64,000 bases of DNA from UBA9676 sp963741615 (lineage in GTDB: Bacteria > Actinomycetota > Actinomycetes > Streptosporangiales > Streptosporangiaceae). Shown here piece by piece: positions 1 through 7,849 of this stretch (positions within the stretch are counted from its first letter, which is position 1; every line of letters begins with the position of its first letter). The stretch is taken from assembly GCA_963741615.1 (NCBI GenBank), contig CAVUIU010000007.1, positions 124,001 through 188,000 on the forward strand, in the 5' to 3' direction. A program made the translations under genes and the position numbers. The notes beneath the pieces are model-generated. The model saw only the letters and a program-made list of their open reading frames with translations, searched no databases and was not told the origin of the DNA.

Positions 1-1029
1 ACCCTGCCCACCATCCTCGCCCCGATGCGGTCCGTCCCCGGGCATCCGCTCGCCATGGCCCGGTTCGGCCTGGACGGCATCCAGCCCGCCAGCCTGCTGG
101 CCCGGCGGTTCCGGACCGAGGAAGCGCGCGGGCTGATTGCCGGCGTGGCCGCGCACACCATGCTCCCGCTCACCGCGCCGGCCACCGGCGGCTACGGGCT
201 GGCGTTCATCATGATCGCGCACACGGTGGGCTGGCCGGTGGTCGAGGGCGGCAGCGGCCGGCTGATGGATGCCCTGGTCGCCGAGCTGACGTCGCTGGGC
301 GGGCAGGTCGAGACCGGCCGCTGGGTCAGCTCGCTGGACAGCCTGCCGCCGGCCCGGGCAGTCCTGCTCGACGTCACGCCCCGCCAGCTTGCCGCCATCG
401 CCGGCGGGACGCTCCCGGGCTGGCAGGGCCGTGCACTGGCCCGCTTCCGGTACGGGCCCGGGGTCTGCAAGGTCGACTGGGCGCTGTCCGGACCGGTGCC
501 GTGGCAGGCGGCGCCCTGCCGGGAGGCGGGGACGGTGCACGTGGGCGGCACGCTCGCCGAGGTGGCGCGCAGCGAGGCGGACGTGAACGCGGGCCGGCAC
601 CCGGAGCGGCCCTTCTGCCTCGTCGCCCAGCCGGGCGTGGTGGACCCGACCCGGGCGCCGGCCGGTTCCCACACCCTGTGGGGATACTGCCACGTCCCGT
701 CGGGCTCGGACGTGGACATGTCCGGCCGGATCGAGGCGCAGATCGAGCGCTTCGCACCGGGGTTCCGCGACCTGATCCTGGCCAGGTCGGTCAAGACGGC
801 GGTCGACATGGAGCGGTACAACCCGAACTATGTGGGCGGGGACATCAACGGCGGGGCGGGGTCGCTGCTGCAGACGGTTTTCCGGCCCACGCCGCGCTGG
901 AACCCGTACCGGACCCCGCTGCCCGGTGTCTACCTGTGCTCGTCATCCACCCCGCCGGGAGGCGGGGTGCACGGCATGTGCGGCGCCGGCGCCGCCCGCA
1001 CCGTGCTCACCGACCTGCGCCTGGCCTGA
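1..1029 (+). CDS. CrtI-like NAD(P)/FAD-dependent oxidoreductase, C-terminal part
   Basis: The reading frame is open from the first base of the window, so this is the C-terminal part (about 342 residues) of a gene that begins upstream; the N-terminal FAD-binding GxGxxG region is not in view. The visible part resembles bacterial phytoene-desaturase-like FAD oxidoreductases: a substrate-domain stretch with VEGGSGRLMDALVAEL, which in this family feeds the active site, and a C-terminal FAD segment GVYLCSSSTPPGGGVHGMCG ending in an AA(R)TVL helix, as expected for the ribityl-binding end of CrtI-type proteins. No carotenoid gene is visible downstream, so the substrate is unknown. A MarR regulator on the other strand converges on it. 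Confidence 0.8.
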   Translation, partial: TLPTILAPMRSVPGHPLAMARFGLDGIQPASLLARRFRTEEARGLIAGVAAHTMLPLTAPATGGYGLAFIMIAHTVGWPVVEGGSGRLMDALVAELTSLGGQVETGRWVSSLDSLPPARAVLLDVTPRQLAAIAGGTLPGWQGRALARFRYGPGVCKVDWALSGPVPWQAAPCREAGTVHVGGTLAEVARSEADVNAGRHPERPFCLVAQPGVVDPTRAPAGSHTLWGYCHVPSGSDVDMSGRIEAQIERFAPGFRDLILARSVKTAVDMERYNPNYVGGDINGGAGSLLQTVFRPTPRWNPYRTPLPGVYLCSSSTPPGGGVHGMCGAGAARTVLTDLRLA

Positions 1030-1091
1030 CCGGCGCCGCCCGGCTGCTGACCGGGGCAGGACCGGCGGGTCACGCCCCCGGACCGGACGGT

Positions 1092-1673
1092 TCAGTCAGC
1101 CGGGGCGCTGCGCAGCCGGACGAGGTGGTCGCGGAGCACCTGCTCCATCCGCGCGTAGAAATCGACGATCAGCCTGAGCTCGTCGTCGGGGTAACGGGCC
1201 GCCATCTCCCGCCAGGCCCGGAGCATGGGGGCGAAGACGGCGGCCACGTCCTTCATCGCCCGGTCAACGTTGATCTGGACCACCACCCGCCGGCGGTCGT
1301 GCGGATCGCGCTCCCGGGTGACGAAGCCCGCCTCTTCCAGTCTGTCGACCACGCCGGTGATCGAGGCAGTGGTGAGGCCAGTGGCGCGTGCCAGCTCGCC
1401 GGCCGTCATGCGCCCGCTGAAACTCAGGATGTTCAGGCAGTTCAGGTCGGTTGCGTTGATACCGATCTTGTCGGCGGCCGCGGTGCCCATGAGCTGCATC
1501 AGGGCTCCGGTCCTGCGCAGGCCCGCCGCGAACGCCACCTCCAGATCCGCGCGTTCCGGCCGTCCCGTGCCGGTGGCCGGCGACTCGGGCCACGGCACCT
1601 CCCAGCCGGGCTGCTCCCAGCCAGGCGGCGGGCCGTGTTGCCCGGCGGCTGTCCCGGCCGGGTCCTCGGACAT
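1092..1673 (-). CDS. MarR family transcriptional regulator
   Basis: This encodes a 193-residue winged-helix repressor. The centre (about residues 75-150) reads as a MarR fold: LNCLNILSFSGRMTAGELA, then the recognition-helix region TGLTTASITGVVDRLEEAG and the wing FVTRERDPHDRRRVVV. A 45-residue Pro/Gly-rich N-terminal tail is not typical of the family. It is divergent from an MFS exporter with under 100 bases between them, the usual layout for a drug- or phenolic-sensing repressor and its target. The ATG at 1673 has only a weak AGG upstream. The intergenic inverted repeat at 1690-1706 is the natural operator candidate. The ligand cannot be read from sequence. Confidence 0.9.
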   Translation of the reverse strand: MSEDPAGTAAGQHGPPPGWEQPGWEVPWPESPATGTGRPERADLEVAFAAGLRRTGALMQLMGTAAADKIGINATDLNCLNILSFSGRMTAGELARATGLTTASITGVVDRLEEAGFVTRERDPHDRRRVVVQINVDRAMKDVAAVFAPMLRAWREMAARYPDDELRLIVDFYARMEQVLRDHLVRLRSAPAD

Positions 1674-1689
1674 GCTTTACCTTCCTATT

Positions 1690-1706
1690 ATCTAAGAAAC
1701 CTAGAT
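1690..1706. promoter_or_regulatory. Candidate MarR operator (ATCTA-N7-TAGAT)
   Basis: A perfect 5-base inverted repeat with a 7-base spacer lies between the divergent marR and MFS genes, followed at once by the palindrome AGATATCT (1703-1710). The patch is clearly AT-richer than its surroundings. MarR proteins usually bind such short AT-rich inverted repeats in a shared divergent promoter. The assignment is inferred from position and symmetry. Confidence 0.45.
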
Positions 1707-1771
1707 ATCTGGCTAACAAGATGCTAGCGTCCCTAGTGTAGTTCAGAGACCTCCGGTGAGTGGAGAGCACG

Positions 1772-3511
1772 ATGACTTCGGACGCTCAGATCCTGGCACG
1801 TCCCGTGGCCGCGGGCGACAGCGCTGACCCCCGGCGCTGGCTGACTCTTACCATCCTGCTGCTGGCCGCGTTCATGAACCTGCTCGATGTATCCATCGTC
1901 AACATCGCGATCCCGTCCATCCAGCGGGACCTGCATGCCAGCTACGCCGACGTGCAGTGGGCGCTGGCCGGCTACACGCTCGCCTATGCCCTCGTCCTGA
2001 TCACCGGCGGCAGGCTCGGCGACACGTTCGGCCGCAAGCGGCTGTTCCTGATCGGCGTGACCGGCTTCACCATCATGTCGGCGCTGTGCGGGGCCGCGCA
2101 GAGCCCCGGCCAGCTCATCGCCTTCCGGGTGGTGCAGGGCGCCATGGGCGCGATCATGGTCCCGCAGGTGCTGGCCGTCATCCAGGTGATCTTCCCGCCC
2201 GCGGAGCGGATCAAGGCACTGGCCGGGTTCGGGGTGACAGCGGGCCTCGGCACGATCAGCGGGCCGCTCATCGGCGGGCTGCTCATCCAGCACAACCTGT
2301 TCGGCCTGGCCTGGCGGCCGATCTTCCTGATCAACGTGCCGGTCGGGATCATCGCGGTGGCGGCTTCGGCGGTGCTCGTCCGCGAGTCCCGGTCGCCCAG
2401 CCCGCCCAAGCTGGACCCGGTCGGCGTCGGCCTGGTCACGGCGGCGCTGCTGCTGCTGCTCTACCCGCTCGTGCAGGGCCGCCAGCTCGGCTGGCCCACC
2501 TGGACCTTCATCTCGATGGCCGCGTCCGCGCCGGTGTTCGCGCTGTTCGTCTGGTACGAGCGGATCAAGGATCGCCGGGACGGCTCCCCGCTGGTGCCGC
2601 CGCGCCTGTTCCGCGAGCGCGGGTTCAGCGCCGGGATGGCCATCGCGGTGACGTTCTTCCTGGGGATCGCCTCGTTCGGGCTGGTGCTGACCCTGTTCCT
2701 GCAGCTGGGCCTCGGCTTCACCCCGCTGCACGCCGGGCTGACCTTCCTGCCGTTCTCGGTGGGCGTGCTGATCTCCTCCGGCGCGGCCGCCCGGCTGGCG
2801 CCCCGGTTCGGCCGCGGCGTCACCATGGCCGGCGCGCTCGTCATCGCCGCCGCCATGGCCGGCATCATCGTCACCACGCACCACTACGGGCCGGCGGTGA
2901 CGACCTGGGAGCTCGTGCCGAGCCTGGTCGCGGTCGGCCTCGGCCTGGGCGCGGTGATCGCGCCGCTGGCCGACATCGTGCTGGCCCGGGTGCCGAGGCA
3001 GGACGCGGGCTCGGCGTCCGGGGTGTTCAACACCGGCCTCCAGCTCGGAAACTCGATCGGTATCGCGGTCATCGGCGTGATCTTCTTCGGGATGCTCGGC
3101 AGCCAGTCCGGGCCGGCCGCCAGCACCGTCGCGCCAGCGCTGCGCTCAGGCGTCGTGGCCGCCGGGGTCCCGGCCCGCTACGCCGGGCAGATCGAGACCC
3201 AGTTCCGCGTCTGCCTGCACGACCGGCTGGTCGCCGCCGACCCGACGGTCACCCCCGCGTCGTGCCAGCCCAAGGCCGGCCAGGTCATCACGCCCGCCAC
3301 GCAGCGCGTCCTCGCGGGGGCGGGCGCGAGCGCGGTGCGCACCGACTTCGCTGCCTCGCTGGTCCGTACCCTGTGGTTCCAGGTCGGCGTGTTCGGCCTC
3401 AGCTTCCTGCTCATGTTCGCCCTGCCCGGCCGGGCGCGACAGCGGCAGACGCGGGAACTGGCCGCGGGCGCGGGCAAGGAACTGGCCGGCGCGCTCGCAC
3501 ACGAGGGCTAG
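1772..3511 (+). CDS. MFS drug:H+ antiporter, EmrB/QacA (DHA2) type
   Basis: This is an integral membrane exporter of 579 residues, the usual size for 14-helix DHA2 transporters. Family marks include LDVSIVNIAIPSIQRDL in helix 1, the motif-A loop GGRLGDTFGRKRLF, and GLGAVIAPLADIVLARVP with SASGVFNTGLQLGNSIG in the C-terminal half. A 60-residue extracytoplasmic stretch with two Cys (about residues 475-500) precedes the last helix. I chose ATG 1772 because a GGAGA ribosome site sits just ahead; a GTG at 1760 is in frame but overlaps that site. It is divergent from a MarR regulator that probably represses it. Substrates are likely hydrophobic drugs or metabolites (inference). Confidence 0.92.
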   Translation: MTSDAQILARPVAAGDSADPRRWLTLTILLLAAFMNLLDVSIVNIAIPSIQRDLHASYADVQWALAGYTLAYALVLITGGRLGDTFGRKRLFLIGVTGFTIMSALCGAAQSPGQLIAFRVVQGAMGAIMVPQVLAVIQVIFPPAERIKALAGFGVTAGLGTISGPLIGGLLIQHNLFGLAWRPIFLINVPVGIIAVAASAVLVRESRSPSPPKLDPVGVGLVTAALLLLLYPLVQGRQLGWPTWTFISMAASAPVFALFVWYERIKDRRDGSPLVPPRLFRERGFSAGMAIAVTFFLGIASFGLVLTLFLQLGLGFTPLHAGLTFLPFSVGVLISSGAAARLAPRFGRGVTMAGALVIAAAMAGIIVTTHHYGPAVTTWELVPSLVAVGLGLGAVIAPLADIVLARVPRQDAGSASGVFNTGLQLGNSIGIAVIGVIFFGMLGSQSGPAASTVAPALRSGVVAAGVPARYAGQIETQFRVCLHDRLVAADPTVTPASCQPKAGQVITPATQRVLAGAGASAVRTDFAASLVRTLWFQVGVFGLSFLLMFALPGRARQRQTRELAAGAGKELAGALAHEG

Positions 3512-3552
3512 CCGCAGCCGGGCCTGACCGCGATCGGCCCGCCTCCCCACCG

Positions 3553-3586
3553 CCGCCGCGGCGCCACTGAGCGGGCGCCGCGGCGG
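3553..3586. terminator. Hairpin terminator between convergent genes
   Basis: A perfect 13-base-pair GC stem (3553-3565 with 3574-3586) with an 8-base loop sits in the 80-base gap between the convergent MFS and glycosidase genes. There is no T-tract on either side, which is common for actinobacterial terminators. It could serve both strands. Confidence 0.6.
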
Positions 3587-3591
3587 TCATC

Positions 3592-4941
3592 TCACCCGCG
3601 CTGTGCGGCGATCAGGTCCCGGTACCAGCCGAAGGAGGCTTTCGGCGTGCGCTGCTGGGTGGTGAAGTCCACATGGACGAGCCCGAACCGCTGATGGAAG
3701 CCCTCCGTCCACTCGAAGTTGTCCATCAGCGACCAGACGAAGTAGCCACGCACATCCACGTCGTCCCGGATCGCCTCGTGCAGCGCCCGGATGTGGCCGT
3801 CCAGGTAACTGATCCTGGCCCCGTCGGCGGCCACCGCGCCGTGGGAGCTCACCTGGTCGTCCACCGAACACCCGTTCTCGGTGACATACACCGGCGGCAG
3901 TGCGGCACCGTACCGGTCCCTCAGCTGCAGCAGCAGGTCGCGCAGCCCGTGCGGCACCACCGGCCAGCCGAACGCGGTCACCGGGTACCCGGGGATCGGC
4001 TCCATCTGGAACGGCAGCGGGGAGCTGGGCAGCGCCGAGAGCCGCGCCGGCGCGTAGTAGTTGACGCCCAGCGCGTCCACCGGGGCACCGATCACCGCGA
4101 GATCGCCGTCCCGGATACAGTCCAGCCCGCCGGGCAGCCCGAACGGGGAAAGGTCCGGGTACGCGCCGAGCAGCAGCGGGTCGGTGAACAGGCGGTTGTG
4201 CAGGGTGTCGTAGGCACGCGCGGCCGCGGCGTCGCCGTCGCTGTCGCTGGCGGGCCAGGCCGGGGCGTAGTTGTTGGTGATCGCGACCTGCCGCACCCCG
4301 GCGGACCGCAGCGCCGCGGTGGCCAGGCCATGCCCGAGCAGCTGGTGGTGCGCGGTCGGCAGCGCGCCCAGCATGAGCGACGTGCCAGGCGCGTGGAAGC
4401 CGAGCGCGTAGCCGTAGGTGGTCACCACGAACGGCTCGTTCAGCGTGATCCACAGCGGGATCCGGTCGGCCAGCCTGTCCGCGGCCAGTCCCGCGTACTC
4501 GGCGAAGCGGGCGGCGGTCTCCCTGGCCAGCCAGCCGCCTTCGGACGCCAGCGGCTGCGGCAGGTCCCAGTGGTACAGCGTGGGCACCGGGGTGATGCCG
4601 CGGGCAAGCAGCGCGTCGGTCAGCCGTTCGTAGAAGTCCAGGCCGGCCGGGTTGGCCGGGCCACGCCCGGCCGGCTGGATGCGCGGCCAGGCGAGGGAGA
4701 ACCGGTACCCGCCGACGCCGAGCGCGGCCAGCAGATCGACGTCCTCGCGCCACCGGTGATAGTGGTCGTCGGCTACGTCCGCGGTCTGGCCGTCCCGGAT
4801 GGCACCGGGCCGCCGGCAGAACACGTCCCAGATCGACTCACCCCGGCCGCCCTCGTGCACGGCGCCCTCGATCTGGAACGCGGAGGTTGACACACCCCAG
4901 GTGAAGCCGCTGGGGAAGCGCGGCATGGGTGAACCGTTCAC
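3592..4941 (-). CDS. Glycoside hydrolase family 1 (beta-glucosidase)
   Basis: This cytoplasmic retaining glycosidase hydrolyses beta-linked gluco- or galactosides. It is 449 residues, normal for GH1. The N-terminal signature FPSGFTWGVSTSAFQIEGA is clear. The acid/base Glu lies in TLNEP (about residue 169) and the nucleophile Glu in VTENG (about residue 355); the typical FGWYRD C-terminus is present. GTG 4941 is the longest start; ATG 4926 (MPRFPSGF) is equally plausible and would place the 17-base palindrome at 4927-4943 directly against the start codon. It lies 14 bases after a ferritin-like oxidase gene on the same strand, so the two are probably co-transcribed. No sugar transporter is adjacent. 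Substrate preference is not readable. Confidence 0.93.
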   Translation of the reverse strand: MNGSPMPRFPSGFTWGVSTSAFQIEGAVHEGGRGESIWDVFCRRPGAIRDGQTADVADDHYHRWREDVDLLAALGVGGYRFSLAWPRIQPAGRGPANPAGLDFYERLTDALLARGITPVPTLYHWDLPQPLASEGGWLARETAARFAEYAGLAADRLADRIPLWITLNEPFVVTTYGYALGFHAPGTSLMLGALPTAHHQLLGHGLATAALRSAGVRQVAITNNYAPAWPASDSDGDAAAARAYDTLHNRLFTDPLLLGAYPDLSPFGLPGGLDCIRDGDLAVIGAPVDALGVNYYAPARLSALPSSPLPFQMEPIPGYPVTAFGWPVVPHGLRDLLLQLRDRYGAALPPVYVTENGCSVDDQVSSHGAVAADGARISYLDGHIRALHEAIRDDVDVRGYFVWSLMDNFEWTEGFHQRFGLVHVDFTTQQRTPKASFGWYRDLIAAQRG

Positions 4942-4943
4942 CC
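4927..4943. promoter_or_regulatory. Perfect 8-1-8 palindrome at the glycosidase start
   Basis: GGGTGAAC-C-GTTCACCC is a perfect inverted repeat covering the start region of the GH1 gene and lying partly in the 14-base gap behind the upstream gene. It could be a repressor operator inside the operon or an RNA hairpin hiding the glycosidase start. LacI-type operators usually have an even, CG-centred symmetry, so a different regulator or an RNA role is possible. Confidence 0.4.
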
Positions 4944-4955
4944 GGTGATGGTAGG

Positions 4956-6089
4956 TCAGCCGGCCGGGTGGTTGACAGCACCCCCGGCGCCGGCGCCGTC
5001 GGCCATGGCGGCGTCGATCTCGGCACGCCGGGCGGCGAGTTCGGCTTCGTACTTGCGCCGGTCGACGTCCTCGGCGATCTGCTCGTCGTCACGCATCAGC
5101 GTGTCGAGGTCGGTCTGGGCGGCGGCCAGGACGCCCAGGTCGGCGAAGGCGCGCCGGACACCCGGGCCCCACAGCCCGATGTCTTTCACGCACGGCACGA
5201 TCCGGCTGAAAAGCAGGGTGCGGAACGCTTGCTGCGTGGGGGAGTTCTCGGTGAACTCCAGGCACTCGGCCACGTCGAAACCCAGCCGCTCCCAGACTTC
5301 CTGGGCACGGAAACGGCTGCGCATGAGGTAGCAGCCCTCGACCACGAACTCCTCGCGTTCGGCCCGCTCGGCCTCGGTCAGCTGCGAGTAATAGTCGCGC
5401 AGCGCGAGCCGCCCGAATGCCACGTGCCGGGCCTCGTCCTGCATCACGTAGGCGAGGATCTGCTGGACCAGCGGGTTGGTGGCCATGTCCCGGTGCACGC
5501 CGAACGCCGCCAGGGCGAGCCCCTCGATCAGCACCTGCATCCCGAGATAGGGCAGGTCCCAGCGGGAGTCGCTGAGCGCGTCGGCCAGCAGCCGCCCCAG
5601 GTCGGTGTTGATCGGGTAGTGCAGGCCGATCTTGTCCCGCACGAACCGGGAGAACAGCTCCACGTGCCGGGCCTCGTCCATGGCCTGCGTCGCCGCGTAG
5701 AACTTGGAGTCCATGTCCGGCACCGACTCGACGATCCGGGCGGCCACGGTGAGCGCGCCCTGCTCACCGTGCAGGAACTGGCTGAACAGCCAGGACGACA
5801 GGTGGATGCCGAGCTCGTCACGTTCCGCCCGGGACAGCCGCTCCCACTGCCGGGAGCCGTAGATCGGGGAGAACTCCTCGGAGATCCCCATCACGTTGGT
5901 GGGATCGACGGGAAGCTCCCAGTCGATCCGCTTGGTGGCGTCCCACTGCTTGTCCTTGCCCCGCTGGTACAGGTCGAGCAGGCGGGCCCGGCCGTTGTCG
6001 TAATCCCAGGTGAAGCGCGCGGCGCCGCGGGCGGGGACGTCCCAGGTGCCGGGGGCCACCGGGGTCGCGTCATGGTCGTAGGTGCTCAC
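4956..6089 (-). CDS. Diiron ferritin-like / R2-like oxidase
   Basis: This 377-residue protein has a complete set of diiron ligands in the order seen in ribonucleotide-reductase-R2-like and AurF-like ferritin folds: Glu in HGEQGA (about 109), ExxH in DEARHVELF (139/142), Glu in QVLIEGLAL (189) and ExxH in DEARHVAFG (219/222). It is therefore predicted to activate O2 in the cytoplasm. A Trp-rich N-terminus (residues 1-60) and an Ala/Arg-rich C-terminal helix flank the bundle. Similar proteins are common in actinobacteria but their reaction is mostly unknown; N-oxygenation or desaturation are possible. It is the first gene of a probable two-gene unit with the GH1 glycosidase. Confidence 0.8.
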   Translation of the reverse strand: MSTYDHDATPVAPGTWDVPARGAARFTWDYDNGRARLLDLYQRGKDKQWDATKRIDWELPVDPTNVMGISEEFSPIYGSRQWERLSRAERDELGIHLSSWLFSQFLHGEQGALTVAARIVESVPDMDSKFYAATQAMDEARHVELFSRFVRDKIGLHYPINTDLGRLLADALSDSRWDLPYLGMQVLIEGLALAAFGVHRDMATNPLVQQILAYVMQDEARHVAFGRLALRDYYSQLTEAERAEREEFVVEGCYLMRSRFRAQEVWERLGFDVAECLEFTENSPTQQAFRTLLFSRIVPCVKDIGLWGPGVRRAFADLGVLAAAQTDLDTLMRDDEQIAEDVDRRKYEAELAARRAEIDAAMADGAGAGGAVNHPAG

Positions 6090-6227
6090 GGCAACTCCCA
6101 GGCAGGCGGTATCCCCAGATTACCGGCAGGTACCGCGCCGCTCCAGGGAGCGGGCTGCTGCCACGTGAGGGCGTTCCCGTGCCCATTCGAGTGGCACGCG
6201 GCCGCTACCAAAGTGTCCGCTGGTGCG

Positions 6228-6243
6228 CCGGCCTTCAGGCCGG
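6228..6243. repeat. Left-end hairpin of the IS605-type element
   Basis: CCGGCC-TTCA-GGCCGG is a perfect 6-base stem with a 4-base loop, about 30 bases beyond the tnpA stop. Single-stranded hairpins near each end are what the Y1 HUH transposase of this family recognises. Confidence 0.6.
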
Positions 6244-6271
6244 TGGTGAAGGCGGACGGCCCCGGCCGGGG

Positions 6272-6640
6272 TCAGCTGGGCGGGTCCTGCTGCTCGATGT
6301 ACTGGCGCAAGACAGTGATGGGGGCGCCGCCGACCGACCCGGCGAAGTGGGACCCTGACCACAGCCGCTTGGCCTGCCAGTAGTGCCGCCGCAGGTCCGG
6401 GAACTCCTGCCGCAGTCTGCGCGAGGACACGCCTTTGAGGCTGTTGACGAGCCGGGAGATGGCCACGGTGGGCGGAAAGTTCACCAGCAGGTGCACGTGC
6501 TCGGCTTCCCCGTTGAACTCGGCCAGTTCGCACCCGAAGTCCGCGCAGACGTCCCGCATGATCTGCTCCATCCGCTCAAGGTGGCGCGAGCCGAAGACGT
6601 GGTGCCGGTATTTGGTGACGAAAACCAAGTGCACGTGCAA
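6272..6640 (-). CDS. tnpA: IS200/IS605 TnpA Y1 transposase, start region lost
   Basis: TnpA is a small HUH single-strand transposase that cuts and joins the element ends. The frame shows FVTKYRHHVF, the HUH motif in EHVHLLVNFPP, the LKGVSSRRLR helix and the catalytic Tyr in RQYIEQQ, so the catalytic core is intact. Homologous sequence continues upstream of the TTG at 6640 (RTGRHCVFIL in frame), the conserved N-terminal strand, but no ATG or GTG start is found before the frame runs into the opposed tnpB remnant. The gene has therefore probably lost its start and promoter and may be a pseudogene, or is poorly translated from TTG. Confidence 0.85.
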   Translation of the reverse strand: MHVHLVFVTKYRHHVFGSRHLERMEQIMRDVCADFGCELAEFNGEAEHVHLLVNFPPTVAISRLVNSLKGVSSRRLRQEFPDLRRHYWQAKRLWSGSHFAGSVGGAPITVLRQYIEQQDPPS

Positions 6641-6645
6641 GATGA

Positions 6646-6825
6646 AAACACAGTGTCTGCCAGTGCGTACGTCGGCTGGACCGGGATGTGAACGCGGCGG
6701 TCAATGTCGCCAAGGCCGCCGGGCTGGCGGTGACAGCCTGTGGAGCGCAGGTAAGACCACCCTCCGGGGTGGCGCAGCGCGGCGAAGCAGGAACTCACCC
6801 GAAGTCACACCGGGACGCGGCGTGA
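6646..6825 (+). pseudogene. tnpB: TnpB C-terminal remnant
   Basis: In frame from about 6646 the translation reads LDRDVNAAVNVAKAAGLAV, then GVAQRGEAGTH, ending at TGA 6823-6825. DRDVNAA is the third RuvC motif of TnpB, the RNA-guided nuclease ancestral to Cas12, including its catalytic Asp. Only about 60 codons survive; the bulk of RuvC and the zinc-finger Cys pairs are gone and a stop at 6643 closes the frame. In intact elements this 3' end also encodes the guide (omega/reRNA) scaffold, so the RNA part may be better kept than the protein. Confidence 0.8.
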
Positions 6826-6836
6826 CAGGCGGGCAT

Positions 6837-6856
6837 CTCCGCCCTTCAGAGCGGAG
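6837..6856. repeat. Right-end hairpin of the IS605-type element
   Basis: CTCCGC and GCGGAG pair perfectly across an 8-base CCTTCAGA loop 12 bases after the tnpB remnant stop, followed by TGGATGTCAA. The loop matches the left-end hairpin motif (CTTCAG), which supports both as ends of one element. Confidence 0.6.
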
Positions 6857-6862
6857 TGGATG

Positions 6863-7822
6863 TCAAAGGCAGACGGAAGGCTCGTGGTCGGCGTGGCCGG
6901 CCGGCTCGAGCTGGAAGGTGGAGTGGACCACGTCGAAGTGCCCGCTCAGGCAGCCCTGCAGCGCGTCCAGCATGACGGCGCTCCGGTTCCCCGTGAGCAC
7001 CGCCGGGTCCACGACCACATGCGCGGACAGCACCGGCAGCCCGGACGTGATGGTCCACGCATGCAGGTCGTGTACGTCCTTGACCCCCTCGAGCGCGGTC
7101 ATGTGCGCGCGGACCTCGGTCAGGTCCACCCCACGGGGGCTGGCTTCCAGGAGCACGTCCACCGCGTCCCGCAGCAGGTTCCAGGTCCGTGGCAGGATCA
7201 GCAGAGCGACGGCGAGCGAGGCGATGGGGTCCACCAGGTAGGACCCGCCGACCGCCACCACGACACCGCTGACGATCACCGCCAGGGCGCCGAAGGTGTC
7301 CGAGGCGACCTCCAGGAACGCCCCGCGCACGTTGATGCTCTCCGCCTGCCCATGGCGCAGCAGCAGCAGCGATGTGCCGTTTCCGGCCAGCGCCACCACG
7401 CCGAAAACGATCATCAGGCCGGAGCCGACCGGCGGCGGCGCGGCGAGCCGCTGGGCCGCCTCGATGATGATGAAGGTGGCCAGGCCGAGCAGGAGGAGGG
7501 CGTTGACGGTCGCGGCCAGGATCTCGGCCCGGGCATAGCCGAAGGTACGGCGGTCGGTGGCTGGACGGGTTGCCACGTAGGCGGCCAGCACCGACAGGCC
7601 CACCCCGGCCGCGTCGGCGGCCATGTGCGCGGCATCGGCCAGCAGCACCAGCGAGCCGCTGATCAGTGCGCCGACGATCTCCGCCGCGGCGATCCCGGCG
7701 GTGATCGCCATGACCGCCATCAGCCTTCCGCGGTGCCTGCCGGTAGCGGTGAGGCCCCTGGTGTGATCATGGTCGGCCGGCACCTCTGGCCTCCCTTCGC
7801 TACCCGTGCTGGGCGAGGGCAC
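6863..7822 (-). CDS. Cation diffusion facilitator (CDF) metal exporter
   Basis: This 319-residue membrane protein is predicted to export Zn2+ or a similar divalent ion by H+ antiport. Six helices start near residue 35. The helix-2 metal site reads LLADAAHMAADA, as in CzcD/ZitB. The helix-5 site usually reads HxxxD; here it is FLEVASDTFG, with Glu in place of His, a variant that may change selectivity. The C-terminal cytoplasmic domain has VHDLHAWTITSGLPVLSAHV, the conserved metal-binding dimer domain. The gene is 27 bases after the APC-OB fusion on the same strand and may share its transcript. The start (GTG 7822) is uncertain; the His-containing N-terminal tail DHDHTRG fits the family. Confidence 0.9.
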   Translation of the reverse strand: MPSPSTGSEGRPEVPADHDHTRGLTATGRHRGRLMAVMAITAGIAAAEIVGALISGSLVLLADAAHMAADAAGVGLSVLAAYVATRPATDRRTFGYARAEILAATVNALLLLGLATFIIIEAAQRLAAPPPVGSGLMIVFGVVALAGNGTSLLLLRHGQAESINVRGAFLEVASDTFGALAVIVSGVVVAVGGSYLVDPIASLAVALLILPRTWNLLRDAVDVLLEASPRGVDLTEVRAHMTALEGVKDVHDLHAWTITSGLPVLSAHVVVDPAVLTGNRSAVMLDALQGCLSGHFDVVHSTFQLEPAGHADHEPSVCL

Positions 7823-7849
7823 CGGGCAGCCTCGGGCGCGGCGCCCGCA

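Larger units (their letters stand above)
6220..6866. mobile_element. Decayed IS200/IS605-type insertion sequence
   Basis: The element holds a leftward tnpA, the 3' tail of a rightward tnpB and a CCTTCAG-looped hairpin near each end (6228-6243 and 6837-6856), the layout of an IS605-type element with divergent genes. About 650 bp remain, where a full element is usually about three times longer. The missing part is the centre: the tnpA start region and most of tnpB. The outer limits are estimates because these elements have no terminal inverted repeats or target duplications. The TGGATGTCAA next to the right hairpin resembles right ends of actinobacterial members, from memory. Confidence 0.75.
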
